Assembly: GCA_003427395.1 (NCBI GenBank)
Contig: BFEA01000146.1
Location: forward strand, 99,446 to 133,679
Direction: 5' to 3'
DNA length: 34,234 nucleotides
Origin: Chara braunii
Lineage: Eukaryota; Streptophyta; Charophyceae; Charales; Characeae
A program made the position numbers and the translations under genes. Positions within the stretch are counted from its first letter, which is position 1, and every line of letters begins with the position of its first letter. Below the pieces are notes generated by a model that saw only the letters and a list, made by a program, of their open reading frames with translations, did no database searches and was not told where the DNA came from. Below are positions 1-8,473 of the stretch, piece after piece.

Positions 1-78
<78 letters not shown>
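1..78. repeat. (CT)n microsatellite at window start
   Basis: Uninterrupted CT dinucleotides fill the first 78 bases and stop exactly where similarity to the 3' part of the downstream Penelope-like element begins. The matching place in that copy (5503-5511) has only a short CT run, so the array either expanded from it, was an insertion target, or marks an assembly edge. Confidence 0.97.
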
Positions 79-82
<4 letters not shown>

Positions 83-390
83 CCTGACCAATTTGACCAA
101 GGTTGCGGATGATGCGATGCTGAGGAAGTTGTTGAATGTGTTCAGATGTACTTATCAGAGGAAGTAGACAGCCGAAGTGACATTTGGGAGATCTTCCGAA
201 AGATAAGGAAGGGAACGCGAAGTCGGTAAAAACCGGTTTTAGGGCGGTCGCAACACTGTGGAGATCCTACTTTTATTTTATTTTATTTCGCTTTTCGATT
301 TTTTTTTATTTTTTTTTTATTTTTTTTTTACGGATCGTTTCGGAAAATGCACAAGATCACGAGGCATGCCGAGTGCATGTGTTTGTTTTA

Positions 391-402
391 GGATATATAA
401 AG
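391..402 (+). promoter_or_regulatory. TATA-like box in upstream pseudo-LTR
   Basis: GGATATATAAAG lies in the repeated non-coding region and is conserved at 5825-5836 in the other pseudo-LTR. In tandem Penelope-like elements the upstream pseudo-LTR can supply the promoter for the next copy, so this is a plausible core promoter. It is a motif match only. Confidence 0.3.
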
Positions 403-558
403 TAGTTAATCAGTTCGAAGATGCACCGGACCACTAGGCATGCCGGGTGCAGTAGCTGGTCAAATGTATATTAGATCTNAAGTAGTTAATCAGTTCGAAG
501 ATGCACCGGACCACTAGGCATGCCGGGTGCAGTAGCTGGTCAAATGTATATTAGATCT
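400..558 (+). repeat. 80-bp direct duplication around a single N
   Basis: The block from AAGTAGTTAATC to TTAGATCT at 400-478 recurs without change at 480-558, with one N at 479. The other pseudo-LTR has the block once (about 5834-5912). A perfect copy across an N inside an otherwise diverged repeat looks like two contig ends joined without merging their overlap, not a biological duplication. Confidence 0.85.
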
Positions 559-833
559 AATCCGGGGATGCACCGGACCCGGTAACGGGCCGGGTACCGA
601 CGGAAGTTTTGTAGCCTGGCGTTCTCAAGAGGTAAAACGATACGGTAGACCGGCGACCCTGGCGCTACTAATTTTGTTCTCTTGTGGGCCCGCTCGATAT
701 TCTCACTATACTCCTACGGTATGGACAAGGAGGAGGCTTCGGATTCGAGATACACGAGGATACAAGTTGCTAAGAGCTATATATTGTAGGGAGCAAGGCC
801 TTAGCTCCCTCTTTGGCACGTGAACTCTGTTGA

Positions 834-886
834 GTTCACCCTCTTGAGGAGACACGTATGGTGGTATGGGCGAAACCGGTCAGGGG
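834..886 (+). ncRNA. Hammerhead-ribozyme-like motif, decayed (upstream copy)
   Basis: A TTGAGGAG segment (844-851) is followed by a hairpin (about 851-871) and then GAAACCGGTC (872-881). This parallels hammerhead order: CUGANGA, stem II, GAAA, very short stem III, GUC. The first core base is T, not the required C, and one stem II pair is a mismatch. CCCT before the core can pair with AGGG after the GTC as stem I. Minimal hammerheads with very short stem III are established in Penelope-like pseudo-LTRs. This copy is probably inactive. Confidence 0.35.
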
Positions 887-1089
887 ATTCCACTGGTGCT
901 GCATTTTGGATATGGTGGTTGAGATGAGTGTGCGTTTTTTTGTTCTGACATTTGAAGTATTTGAGTGTGAGTTCAGTTTACTTGCACTCTGATATTAGAG
1001 TTCAAGTTCATTTTACTTGTACTCAGGTTTTTTGTATGTCAGTTTTGCTACTCACGACCTGGCTACGAGGGCTGTGTGGCCGCAGTTCT

Positions 1090-1516
1090 GCCTAACTCGT
1101 AGGCACGTAGTAACCGACAGCCATACATGCTTGCTTGGTGACTACGCCGACGACACGAGTTCGACACGAGTTCAGCACCAAGGGTTCGATCAACACGACT
1201 CCGACACGAGCTTGTTTGACTGAAGTGGAACCATGACGGGGACGAAGGTACACAGTTAGAGGGGGATAGACTTAGAAATTGAAAAATATAGGAGATCATC
1301 TCACTGTTTTCAGTGTGAAAGGTAAGCAGATGCATTAGGGTGTTATGACATGGGGAGCGCAAACGTGACTGTGAAGACTATTTTTTATGGTATCGGACTG
1401 ATGATCTTAGGAGCGGGCATTATCGTACTGGGAGCCGCTCTGTAACGACGAAGACCTCTAAGACGCCTAACCGCTGCAGGCTCTGTGGTCTAAGACGTCC
1501 TACCAAAGTCCGCACT
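1090..1516 (+). other. 5' leader region of the longer element copy
   Basis: No convincing reading frame. It follows directly on the 3' end of the upstream partial copy, so by position it is the 5' end of the next element. Short internal repeats of the type GACACGAGTTC occur at about 1154-1210. Confidence 0.45.
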
Positions 1517-1759
1517 TTGCCTTTCCATTTGAGAGTAAGGAGAAGGCTGAATTGGTACGTGAAGACGACGATTAGACCGATGTTCTATATGGCTAGATGT
1601 GTTGAAGATACTCAGGTACGTGACAGACTCTACGACGAGTTGCTAAAAACGCTAGTACAGATCGAAAGAACTAAAATAATGGTAAGTGACGAAAGTATTA
1701 ACTACGAGGATATAGCAGAAATCTGGAGGCACTACTGTTTACTCACTAATTTTGATTAA
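1517..1759 (+). pseudogene. Unrecognised 80-codon reading frame near element 5' end
   Basis: An open frame rich in Arg/Lys at its N end, then a helical-looking, mixed-charge stretch ending at TAA. It lies on the element's coding strand upstream of the zinc-knuckle frame, so it may be what remains of the N-terminal part of the element's first protein. No domain recognised, and chance remains possible at this length. Confidence 0.3.
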
Positions 1760-1844
1760 GGTGGCAACAAAGGTAGACCATTTTAAGAAAACTAGGGGTT
1801 TGTAGACTTGAGCATACAAGCACGCAGGAAAAAACTCGACGAAA

Positions 1845-2584
1845 GTGAGAGCACACGGGTTCTGTTGGGAGTGCATATATATCTATGTTGCGCCTGTCGA
1901 CGGGTTTTTCCGCTCCTACATCATGTATTTGACTAATGGACCGGCGGGCGGGAGTGGCAATGGTTACGGCGGGGGAAATTACAATGGGGGTACTTGTAAC
2001 CTTACCACACAAGGAGGACAAGGTGGTACTGGTGGAGCATTTCAAAGAGGAGCGAGCGTAATATGCTATAATTGCGGCAAGCCAGGGCATTATGCTCGTG
2101 ACTGCTGGGCACGACGAGGACGCTTTAACCAACAGAGCCAAAGTGGGTTGATCCCGAGCTGGAGAAGATCAAAGAACACCACAGGCAGCTTCGGGGGGAG
2201 AGACAGGAGTTGGAGGAGAAACGAAAGGCAGAGGAGGAAACAAAAGCGAGAGAAGAAGAAGAGATAAGACGAAACCAAGACTTTGCCAGAAAGATGGAGG
2301 AACCCAAGCTACAACTACGGATGGACTTGAACGAAGAATGGAAGAAGAGAAATTAGGGGGCAAAGATGACAGTGCAGAGTGTGGTGGAGAGGACCGAGCT
2401 GCGGAGCACGAAGGCTCGGAAACCAAGGAAGATGAAGAGAAAAGGTAAGAAGACGAGAAGGAGGAAGTATTCTAGATCTTCCGAGACCTCGAGATCCACG
2501 ACATCAACTGATACGGAGACATCCGACACTTCAACGGATTCGGAGGAAACCCCGATATGGGATAGAGGCGCCGAGCAAAGGTGA
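1845..2584 (+). pseudogene. Element ORF1-like protein: CCHC zinc knuckle plus charged helix (frameshifted)
   Basis: A Gly/Asn-rich stretch precedes a CCHC zinc knuckle of the form C-x2-C-x4-H-x4-C (CYNCGKPGHYARDC, 2064-2105), the nucleic-acid-binding motif of gag-like proteins. About 35 bases later the sense frame shifts from frame 3 to frame 2. Frame 2 then encodes a roughly 60-residue stretch rich in Glu, Lys and Arg that looks like a coiled coil (2156-2353), a TAG at 2354-2356, and a basic then Ser/Thr-rich tail to 2584. Probable role in the intact element: binding the element RNA. Broken here by at least one frameshift and one stop. Confidence 0.6.
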
Positions 2585-3144
2585 AGAGAAGAGGAGCCAA
2601 AGTGAAAGTTGGGAAATCGAAGGAGAAGAATACGATCTCCCCGGTTGACCTCACCGCTAGATTCTAGAGGGGAGAGTGTTCAAAACATGGTAGTATTTTC
2701 CACAAGGAGACACCGTAGGGGACGGCCAGAGCTGAACGAACAGAAAGGACCGAAGAACCGAAGACTTCGCTTACGGGGGGATATAAGGGACTTTCAGCAA
2801 GCTGTTCCAAAAAACGATTCATCGAGTATCGTATACCTGCGCACAAGATATATTATGGGAAGAGCGCCCCGGATTTGAGGAAGATCTGTGAAAAGAGGGG
2901 TATTAAGTATACTAAGAAACCCGAGGTGGTCGAACTGCTTGCGAGACAACAAGTACAGTTGGCCTACGACGGTTTCGAAGAGGAGAAGGAGGACGACGAA
3001 AGCGCTACAAAAAAGGGTAAAGCACCTCTAACACCGAGCACGAAGGTAAGGAAGGATAAGATAGTGCAAGAACAGAGGACCGCGAGGCAACCACGAGTGG
3101 TTTTGAAATCTGCATCGATACAACCACAGGAAGATTCGAACTGA
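2581..3144 (+). pseudogene. SAP-like DNA-binding segment of element protein
   Basis: Frame 1 resumes basic coding sequence at 2581 and carries stops TAG (2665-2667) and TAG (2716-2718). At 2866-2952 lies a SAP-like motif: APDLRKICEKRGIKYTKK followed by a helix (PEVVELLARQ), fitting the helix-loop-helix pattern of SAP domains (leucine, x2-3, hydrophobic, x3-4, gly/lys turn, then a second helix). SAP domains bind AT-rich or scaffold DNA. An acidic-basic linker follows, ending at TGA 3142-3144, after which the same frame continues into the GIY-YIG region. Family assignment is by eye. Confidence 0.5.
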
Positions 3145-4092
3145 CGGTGTCCAGCTCCCACGAACGCACATCTGTGGAATATATTAGTTGACTGGCTGAA
3201 ACAGCGCACGGTTTTGTGGGAGCAGAGCGTTAGTCCGGATGTGATCAGGAAGGTTGAGGCAGCGATTACAGTCACTACCCTTTTACTCACTTTTAGAGGT
3301 CAGATTCCTTGGTTGGAAAAATATATTATTCGATCTGACCAGATAGGAGACCTGCTAGATCTAGATTCACCGGGAGTTTACACGGTAGTAAGCCCGTGGA
3401 AGAGAAAGGGCTATATCGGGTGTACTGTTAGACCGATGATTCAGAGATGGCGCGAGCACTGCAGAAACGCCCGCAACAACGCGTTGGGCTTGACCCCACA
3501 CTTGTATAGATGGATGAGAGCCTTTGGTCCGGACAAATATGTAATTTTACCGCTGCGTCATACCAATAAGGAAGATGGCGATGCTTACGAGAGTTTTATG
3601 ATCGTTGACTTTAGTCTTAATCTGAACACAAGAGAGGTTGCTAAGCAAGATGGCAAAGCGCGGCGTAGGCCGAGAAAAGGCCGACGAGAGAGGAGAGGGA
3701 GAACCGGGAAAGTTAAAGTTAGGAATACGGTGGTATGTGAACATCAAGGAGCGCGTTTTGTTTCCTTAACAAGATGGATGCTAACACAACGAGATTCTAT
3801 GATCGGAGTTAGGACTGTGACTTTCAGCAAAGGGGAGGTATGGATAGACAGCTGGAGACGAGTTAAGAGGATCTTCGGAGAATCAAGACTGCGAATCAAT
3901 GGCAAGGAGATACTGCTCAAACACGCGAAGAGGATCCTTCAGGGAGGAACATCTGCGGATTTTCTCAAAGTCATTACGGCGAAGACCTCCACCGAAAGAA
4001 ACAAGCAGATGCTGATGGAACTGCTACGAAGACCTCGCGTGGCGACTCAGCTGGCGAACCTCACCACGAATAAACTAGTGGGCCTATATTGA
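3145..4092 (+). pseudogene. GIY-YIG endonuclease domain of Penelope-like element
   Basis: Frame 1 is open from 3145 to TGA 4090-4092. A GIY-YIG nuclease core is clear: GVY at 3373-3381, YIG at 3412-3420, the R-W-R-E-H helix just after it, a Glu in the YESFMI segment near 3590, and an Asn in SLNLN. This domain nicks DNA to prime reverse transcription. A basic spacer (rich in RR and GR) and about 100 residues of unrecognised helical sequence follow. No ATG sits at the start of the open stretch, so it was probably continuous with the SAP-like part upstream and the RT part downstream. All key residues that I can see are kept. Confidence 0.75.
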
Positions 4093-5592
4093 ACGGCGGG
4101 ACTCTTTGCGGAGAAAAAAAACAAGCTTTTGTTGAGGATGAGGATCGATAAAGCGATTCAGTACAAGGTGGGAGTTGGAGTGAGGAGAAAGATTAACGTG
4201 AAGATTCCCTTCGACTCATGCATGAAGAAGAACTGCATACGCAAGATGGCGGAGGAAGCGATCACAGCAAGGATAACGGACAAAACGGTGGCTATATTCC
4301 TGAGAACGAGGATCCGTGTCATCTGGACAAGGAACAAGACAGTGGGAGGAGTACTGCACAATCAGAAGGATACTGCATCTGACACTATGCAGATATGCAG
4401 ATGCTGCGACTTCGATCTGCCGAGATTTGAAGGCCACGTGGTGACCAGACTCTCGGAAATGCCGGACGCGCCAAGCTTCGTGAAGAATTCGAAGAATATC
4501 ATGAAACCTGCAAGGGTAGCTGAATCTCGAGTCCTGATTACGACTGTTCAAGAGGTTACTAAATTTTTGGGCGGGAAAACTCCGGTGCTAACGGTACCGG
4601 AAGGTACCTATGACTGTCGATGACATCAGTCGAAGGCTTGGACGACGGGGGAAGTAAGGACATGGGCTTCTCGGTTCGACGGGTTAGTGATGACACCGAT
4701 CGGCCGAAATCAAGGGGACACTGCGCTACTTTGCCCGATCGTCTACAGGCATGCTTTCGGGAAGGTATTCCTTTGGAATACCAACTATGGGATGGTAGGA
4801 ACTTGTGAGGAAGAGTCGAGGGTAAAGGCGAAGAACAAGGAAGACTTCATGCCTGCAGGACTCCGGGAGTTGGGACCGTAGAGACCAGACGGGAGGCTGG
4901 GTACTGCATATGTTATTCCAAAACACAAAGATCTGGGGAGATGGTGGCCTATCGCTCCATCCCCTTCGGATCCCGCAGTTGTGGCACAAAGGAGGGTAGC
5001 CAGGGCACTACACTACTTGTTGACGAGACTTCAAGCGAAGAACACCTTCTACCTCAACTCAGTAGCAGAGCTGCGCGATCGGATGCTGGCGACCAATCAG
5101 AGGCTGAGGGCACTAGGTTGTACCCGTGTCGTGGGTAGATGTTATGACATCAAAGAGATGTTCCCACGGATTCCACATGATACTATGATGAAGGCGGTTG
5201 AGCAGCTCCTATGCATTTTCGAAGATTCAGGATGGAAGACGGTAAATGTTTCGTTCAAAGTAAAAGCATGCGTGATCAGCAAGACCAGATGGAGAAACGA
5301 AGGCTATGTTGGTATCAGTTTTCGACAGTTGTTAGAAGGGGTGAGATACGACCTCAGGCATTCGGTCGTGAGGTGCGGCAGCAAGCTGATGAAGCAAGTA
5401 TTCATCAGAAGATTGTGGGAACACACTACGAGCGCAACACTGGTGATGGGAGCAGTGGCGGGTGCTATTGTGGAAGCAAACCTCCGGGGCCACCCCTCGG
5501 AGGTCTCTCTCGGTGCCCTGGCCAATTTGGCCAAGGCTGCGGATGATGCGATGTTAAGGAAGCTGCTGAATGTGTTCAGATGTACTTATTAG
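4093..5592 (+). pseudogene. Penelope-type reverse transcriptase (3 broken segments)
   Basis: Frame 1 continues with stops at TGA 4621-4623 and TAG 4879-4881, then TAG 5590-5592. A Cys-rich motif (CRCCDFDLPRFEGH) around 4405-4440 resembles the Cys/His element before Penelope RT cores. From 4650 the fingers region is recognisable (GLVMTPIGRNQGD, then CP..Y), then YVIPKHKDLGRWWPIAPS near 4908, equivalent to motifs 1-2. Motif A is RCYDIKEMFPRIPHD, with the catalytic Asp codon at 5146-5148. A Q/S motif B-like stretch follows near 5393 but lacks the usual PMG. AADDAM, with Asp codons 5542-5547, may be motif C without its aromatic residue. The frame ends only about 14 codons after it, so a thumb domain is missing or lies elsewhere. 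Confidence 0.7.
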
Positions 5593-5731
5593 AGGAAGTA
5601 GACGGCCGAAGTGACGTTTGGTAGATCTTCCGAAAGATAAGGAAGGGAACGCGAAGTTTGTAAAAACCGGTATTAGGGCGGCCACGACACTATGAAGATC
5701 TTACTTTTATTTTATTTTATTTCGGTTTTCG

Positions 5732-5733
5732 AT

Positions 5734-5764
<31 letters not shown>
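5732..5764 (+). repeat. (TTTA)n microsatellite
   Basis: About eight TTTA units. The matching site in the upstream pseudo-LTR (300-330) is a T-rich tract without regular periodicity. Confidence 0.9.
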
Positions 5765-5824
5765 CGGATCGTTTCGGAAAATGCACAAGACCACGAAACA
5801 TGTCGAGTGCATGTGTCTGTTTTA

Positions 5825-5836
5825 GGATATATAAAG
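5825..5836 (+). promoter_or_regulatory. TATA-like box in downstream pseudo-LTR
   Basis: GGATATATAAAG, identical to 391-402. Its conservation between two diverged copies is the only support beyond the motif. Confidence 0.3.
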
Positions 5837-5915
5837 TAGTTAATCAGTTCGAAGATGCACCGGACCACTAGGCATGCCGGGTGCAGTAGCTGGTCAAATG
5901 TATATTAGATCTAAT

Positions 5916-6039
5916 CCGGGGATGCACCAGACCCGGTAACGGGCCGGGTACCGATGGAAGTTTTGTAACCTGGCGTTCCGGGGATGCACCAGACCCGGTA
6001 ACGGGCCGGGTACGGACGGAAGTTTTGTAGCCTGGCGTT
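5916..6039 (+). repeat. 62-bp tandem duplication in pseudo-LTR
   Basis: 5916-5977 and 5978-6039 match with a few substitutions (for example GTACCGATGG versus GTACGGACGG). Both start CCGGGGATGCACC and end TGGCGTT. The upstream pseudo-LTR has one unit. Because the units have diverged, this is a real tandem duplication, unlike the duplication beside the N at 479. Confidence 0.85.
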
Positions 6040-6251
6040 CTCAAGAGGTGAAACGGTACAGTAGACCGGTGACCCGGGCGCTACTTATTTTGTTTTTTTA
6101 TGGATCCGCTTGATATTCTCACTATACTCCTACGGTATGGACAAGGAGGAGACTTCGGATACGATATACATGAGGATACGAGCTGCTAAGAGCTATATAT
6201 TGTAGGGAGCAAGGCCTTAGCTCTCTCTTTGGTACGCGAACTCTGTTGAGT

Positions 6252-6316
6252 TCACCCTCGGAGTCCTGAGGAGACCCGTGTGGTCGTACGGGCGAAACTG
6301 GTCGGGGGATTCCACT
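6252..6316 (+). ncRNA. Hammerhead-ribozyme-like core in pseudo-LTR
   Basis: CTGAGGA (6266-6272) matches the CUGANGA core. A stem II hairpin follows (CCCGT pairs with ACGGG, closed by G-C next to the core, one bulged A), then GAAAC (6294-6298) and, two bases later, GTC (6301-6303), where cleavage would fall. Stem III would be only about two pairs, as in the minimal type I hammerheads described in Penelope-like elements, which are thought to act as dimers. Stem I is uncertain: GGAGTC before the core can pair with GATTCC after the site, but only if four Gs bulge out. A transcript of the tandem array could be cut at unit length here. Confidence 0.45.
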
Positions 6317-6504
6317 GGTGCTGCATTTTGGATATGGTGGTTGCGATGAGTGTGTGTTTTTTTCTGACATTTGAAGTATTCGAGTCTGAGTTCAGTTTAC
6401 TTGCACTCTGATATTAGAGTTTGAGTTCATTTTACTTGTACTCGGGTTTTTTGTATGTTAGTTTTGCTACTCATTACCTGGCTACGAGGATTGTGTGGCC
6501 GCAG

Positions 6505-6505
6505 T

Positions 6506-6559
<54 letters not shown>
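6505..6559. repeat. (CT)n microsatellite at element 3' boundary
   Basis: CT dinucleotides with one TT break begin exactly where the two pseudo-LTRs stop matching. Confidence 0.95.
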
Positions 6560-6562
<3 letters not shown>

Positions 6563-6874
6563 CCCCTCTTATTTATTTGTCTTTCACTTCCCATCACTCT
6601 TATAGGGGCAATTACGTAACTGAAACCGAAGAGGGTCATCTAAAAATTTGTCATTAAGGCAACGTCTTGGCAACCGCCCAATCAACATTTTTATCTTCCT
6701 ATCTCTCTTATAAGACCAATCAACTTCCTTCACTGGAACGATACTCTTGCAACACCTCACGAACAGAAACTCGTTGCAACACTTTGTGTCGATACTGCTC
6801 GAAAGTTTTGAATCGAGTCTGTCTTTGCCGATTGTAATTGAGATGAATTGCAGCATTCACACATCTCCAAGTGT
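6560..6874. other. Spacer between retroelement and Helitron
   Basis: No supportable gene. The Helitron terminus (CTRR end on the minus strand) should lie in or just beyond this stretch, but I could not fix it by eye. Confidence 0.5.
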
Positions 6875-8395
6875 TCATACTCGTATTGAATTTCGTTGTT
6901 GCTTCCACAATATCTTACACTCTGTGAGAACTATCAAGATATGACAGGTGCACAAGTGTTTTGGGGGACCAATAAATTCAACAGAGTCATACATGGTAAT
7001 GTTAAAATTAGAAGAACTCGGTTGTTCAAATGGTCCGGTATGGACATGCAAATGGTTTTTTGATGATATATGAGCGGGCACAATACAACTGACAAGAGAC
7101 AGAGTAGCCGTAGCGGCCGGCAAAGCAGAAACAACAACAGAAGTAGTGATAATCGGTGTTGACATATTGGAGGGTGAAACATAATCCGCAAGGCGTTAAA
7201 AATTTGGAGGAGATGCTACTTGAAGGGAGACTTTACGGACCGGAGCGGAATGAGGAATGGAAGAAGCAACCACGGGAGGAGTCATTTTGGGAAGCTGTTG
7301 TATCCGTGCATATTTGTGAAAGGATTGGGGAATTGTTCCTTCTGTCGGACAATATGGCAAATCTAATGTCATCCTAGTAATCTCCTCATTAGAGAGAGTC
7401 ATGAACTCATCGGTCAAAAGTGATTGCAATATGGAAGAAGCCTCCAAATCCGAAATATGCAACGGGTCTGAAGGAAGAGGGAATCGTCATTCCAACCGTA
7501 TATTAGTGAGTTTTTTTTTTTTCCACTCCAGGAAGTTTTTCCATATATGTCCATCTTTTATGACTGTGGCACTTTTGACAAACATTTCAAAAAGCACCTC
7601 AGTCAAGACATTTTGGATGTCAAACTTCTTCGCATCGTCAAAACATCTAGCAAGGCAAGCGAGCAGATTCGGAGTGCGGATTGTGGGTGCATCGCTATCA
7701 TCGGGCACCACAATAACCCCCAGAGAATTTTGTGGTTGCGATGTGGCGCAAACATCTCTTTCGCATCCACAGCGTTAACATTGCGAACACGAATCATGAA
7801 CACGTACACGTCCAACAAGCGGTGCACAAAACGGAAGAGATGCAAGTGCATCATCAGGGAGTGCATTCAGCGCTTTCATAATCTGAGTTCCCGTTTCATC
7901 AACAACAAGTTGTCGTCTCACCTGATTATCAACCAAGGTAGGATCCGACACTTCGGAGGAATCCAAAAGATTAGTTTTCGCACCACGACTCTTTTTCCTC
8001 GTGAATGTAGATTCAACACAGTCTTCTTTCGAATCGCCCGTAACGTTACCATCCTCATCATCGGCAAATGTAAGGTTAATAGGTCTACCCGACTCACCTC
8101 TATGCGAACCATCCCCATCCGCACGACAATCGTTACCCCCCCCCTCCACAACCATGTTCTCAGCATCATCAAGGGTATTCCCTTGTGAACATCGACGTTC
8201 AACCTCACCAAGAACAGGATGATCGTCCCGAGGATGTTCACTTTCAAGATTCACCGACCTCTCATCATTTCCACTTTTCTTCAACCTCTCCGAATGTTCG
8301 GCTCCATCTTTTGACGTAACATTCGTATCATATTGAGTGGCATTGTTGTTTCCCACTGCTTTCCTCTCACCACGAGTGTCGTACTTATGTGGCAT
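6875..8395 (-). pseudogene. Unknown frame downstream of Helitron helicase (about 500 codons, 3 stops)
   Basis: One reading frame runs from ATG at 8395 down to 6875, interrupted only by TAA (7775-7777), TGA (7487-7489) and TAA (7196-7198). The first 200 residues are polar and acidic, rich in Asp, Glu, Ser and Asn. The middle has a helical stretch (LLACLARCFDDAKKF) and Lys-rich segment. No catalytic motif recognised. It begins 78 bases after the end of the helicase frame on the same strand, so it is probably a second Helitron-carried gene or a captured host fragment. It does not look like an RPA/OB-fold protein to me. Confidence refers to it being a former coding region. Confidence 0.5.
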
Positions 8396-8473
8396 TCAGG
8401 AGTCGCCTGCAAAGAAAGAATATGACATAATTATTTGGAATGCCAAGGCTCGATGAAAAGAAAAAAGAAAGAC

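Larger units (their letters stand above)
79..1089 (+). repeat. Upstream pseudo-LTR (3' end of a 5'-truncated element copy)
   Basis: Matches 5513-6508 nearly throughout with scattered substitutions. It starts inside the end of the RT reading frame (the codons for ALTNLTKVADDAM correspond to the downstream ADDAM segment) and runs through the 3' non-coding region to a shared GCAGTTCT at 1082-1089. It differs in an 80-bp duplication next to an N (400-558) and in having only one copy of a 62-bp unit that is doubled downstream. Beyond 1089 the two sequences part: here into the 5' region of the next copy, there into (CT)n. Confidence 0.85.
79..6508 (+). mobile_element. Tandem Penelope-like retroelement with GIY-YIG upstream of RT
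   Basis: A partial copy (79-1089) is followed directly by a longer copy (1090-6508), and 79-1089 is a diverged direct repeat of 5513-6508. Penelope-like elements typically form such tandem or partial-tandem arrays with pseudo-LTRs. The longer copy encodes CCHC zinc knuckle, charged helix, SAP-like motif, GIY-YIG nuclease and reverse transcriptase, in that order. The classic Penelope order is RT then GIY-YIG; the reverse order is known from the Naiad/Chlamys clade, which is my best placement. All coding parts carry stops or frameshifts, so this copy is dead. An LTR retrotransposon is unlikely: no integrase, protease or RNase H is visible. Confidence 0.8.
5513..6508 (+). repeat. Downstream pseudo-LTR (3' end of longer element copy)
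   Basis: Direct repeat of 79-1089. It holds the last codons of the RT frame, a (TTTA)n run, a TATA-like box (5825-5836), a 62-bp tandem duplication and the better preserved hammerhead-like core. It ends at GCAGTTCT and passes directly into (CT)n. Confidence 0.85.

Noticed and set aside
1396-1460. CTGATGA at 1396 as a hammerhead core
   Set aside because: No GAAA follows a hairpin at the right distance.
79-6508. True LTR retrotransposon
   Set aside because: The terminal repeat extends into coding sequence, there is no integrase, protease or RNase H, and GIY-YIG plus Penelope-type RT motifs are present.
7547-8188. 213-codon plus-strand frame
   Set aside because: Antisense shadow of the minus-strand frame 6875-8395, which continues over 1.5 kb.
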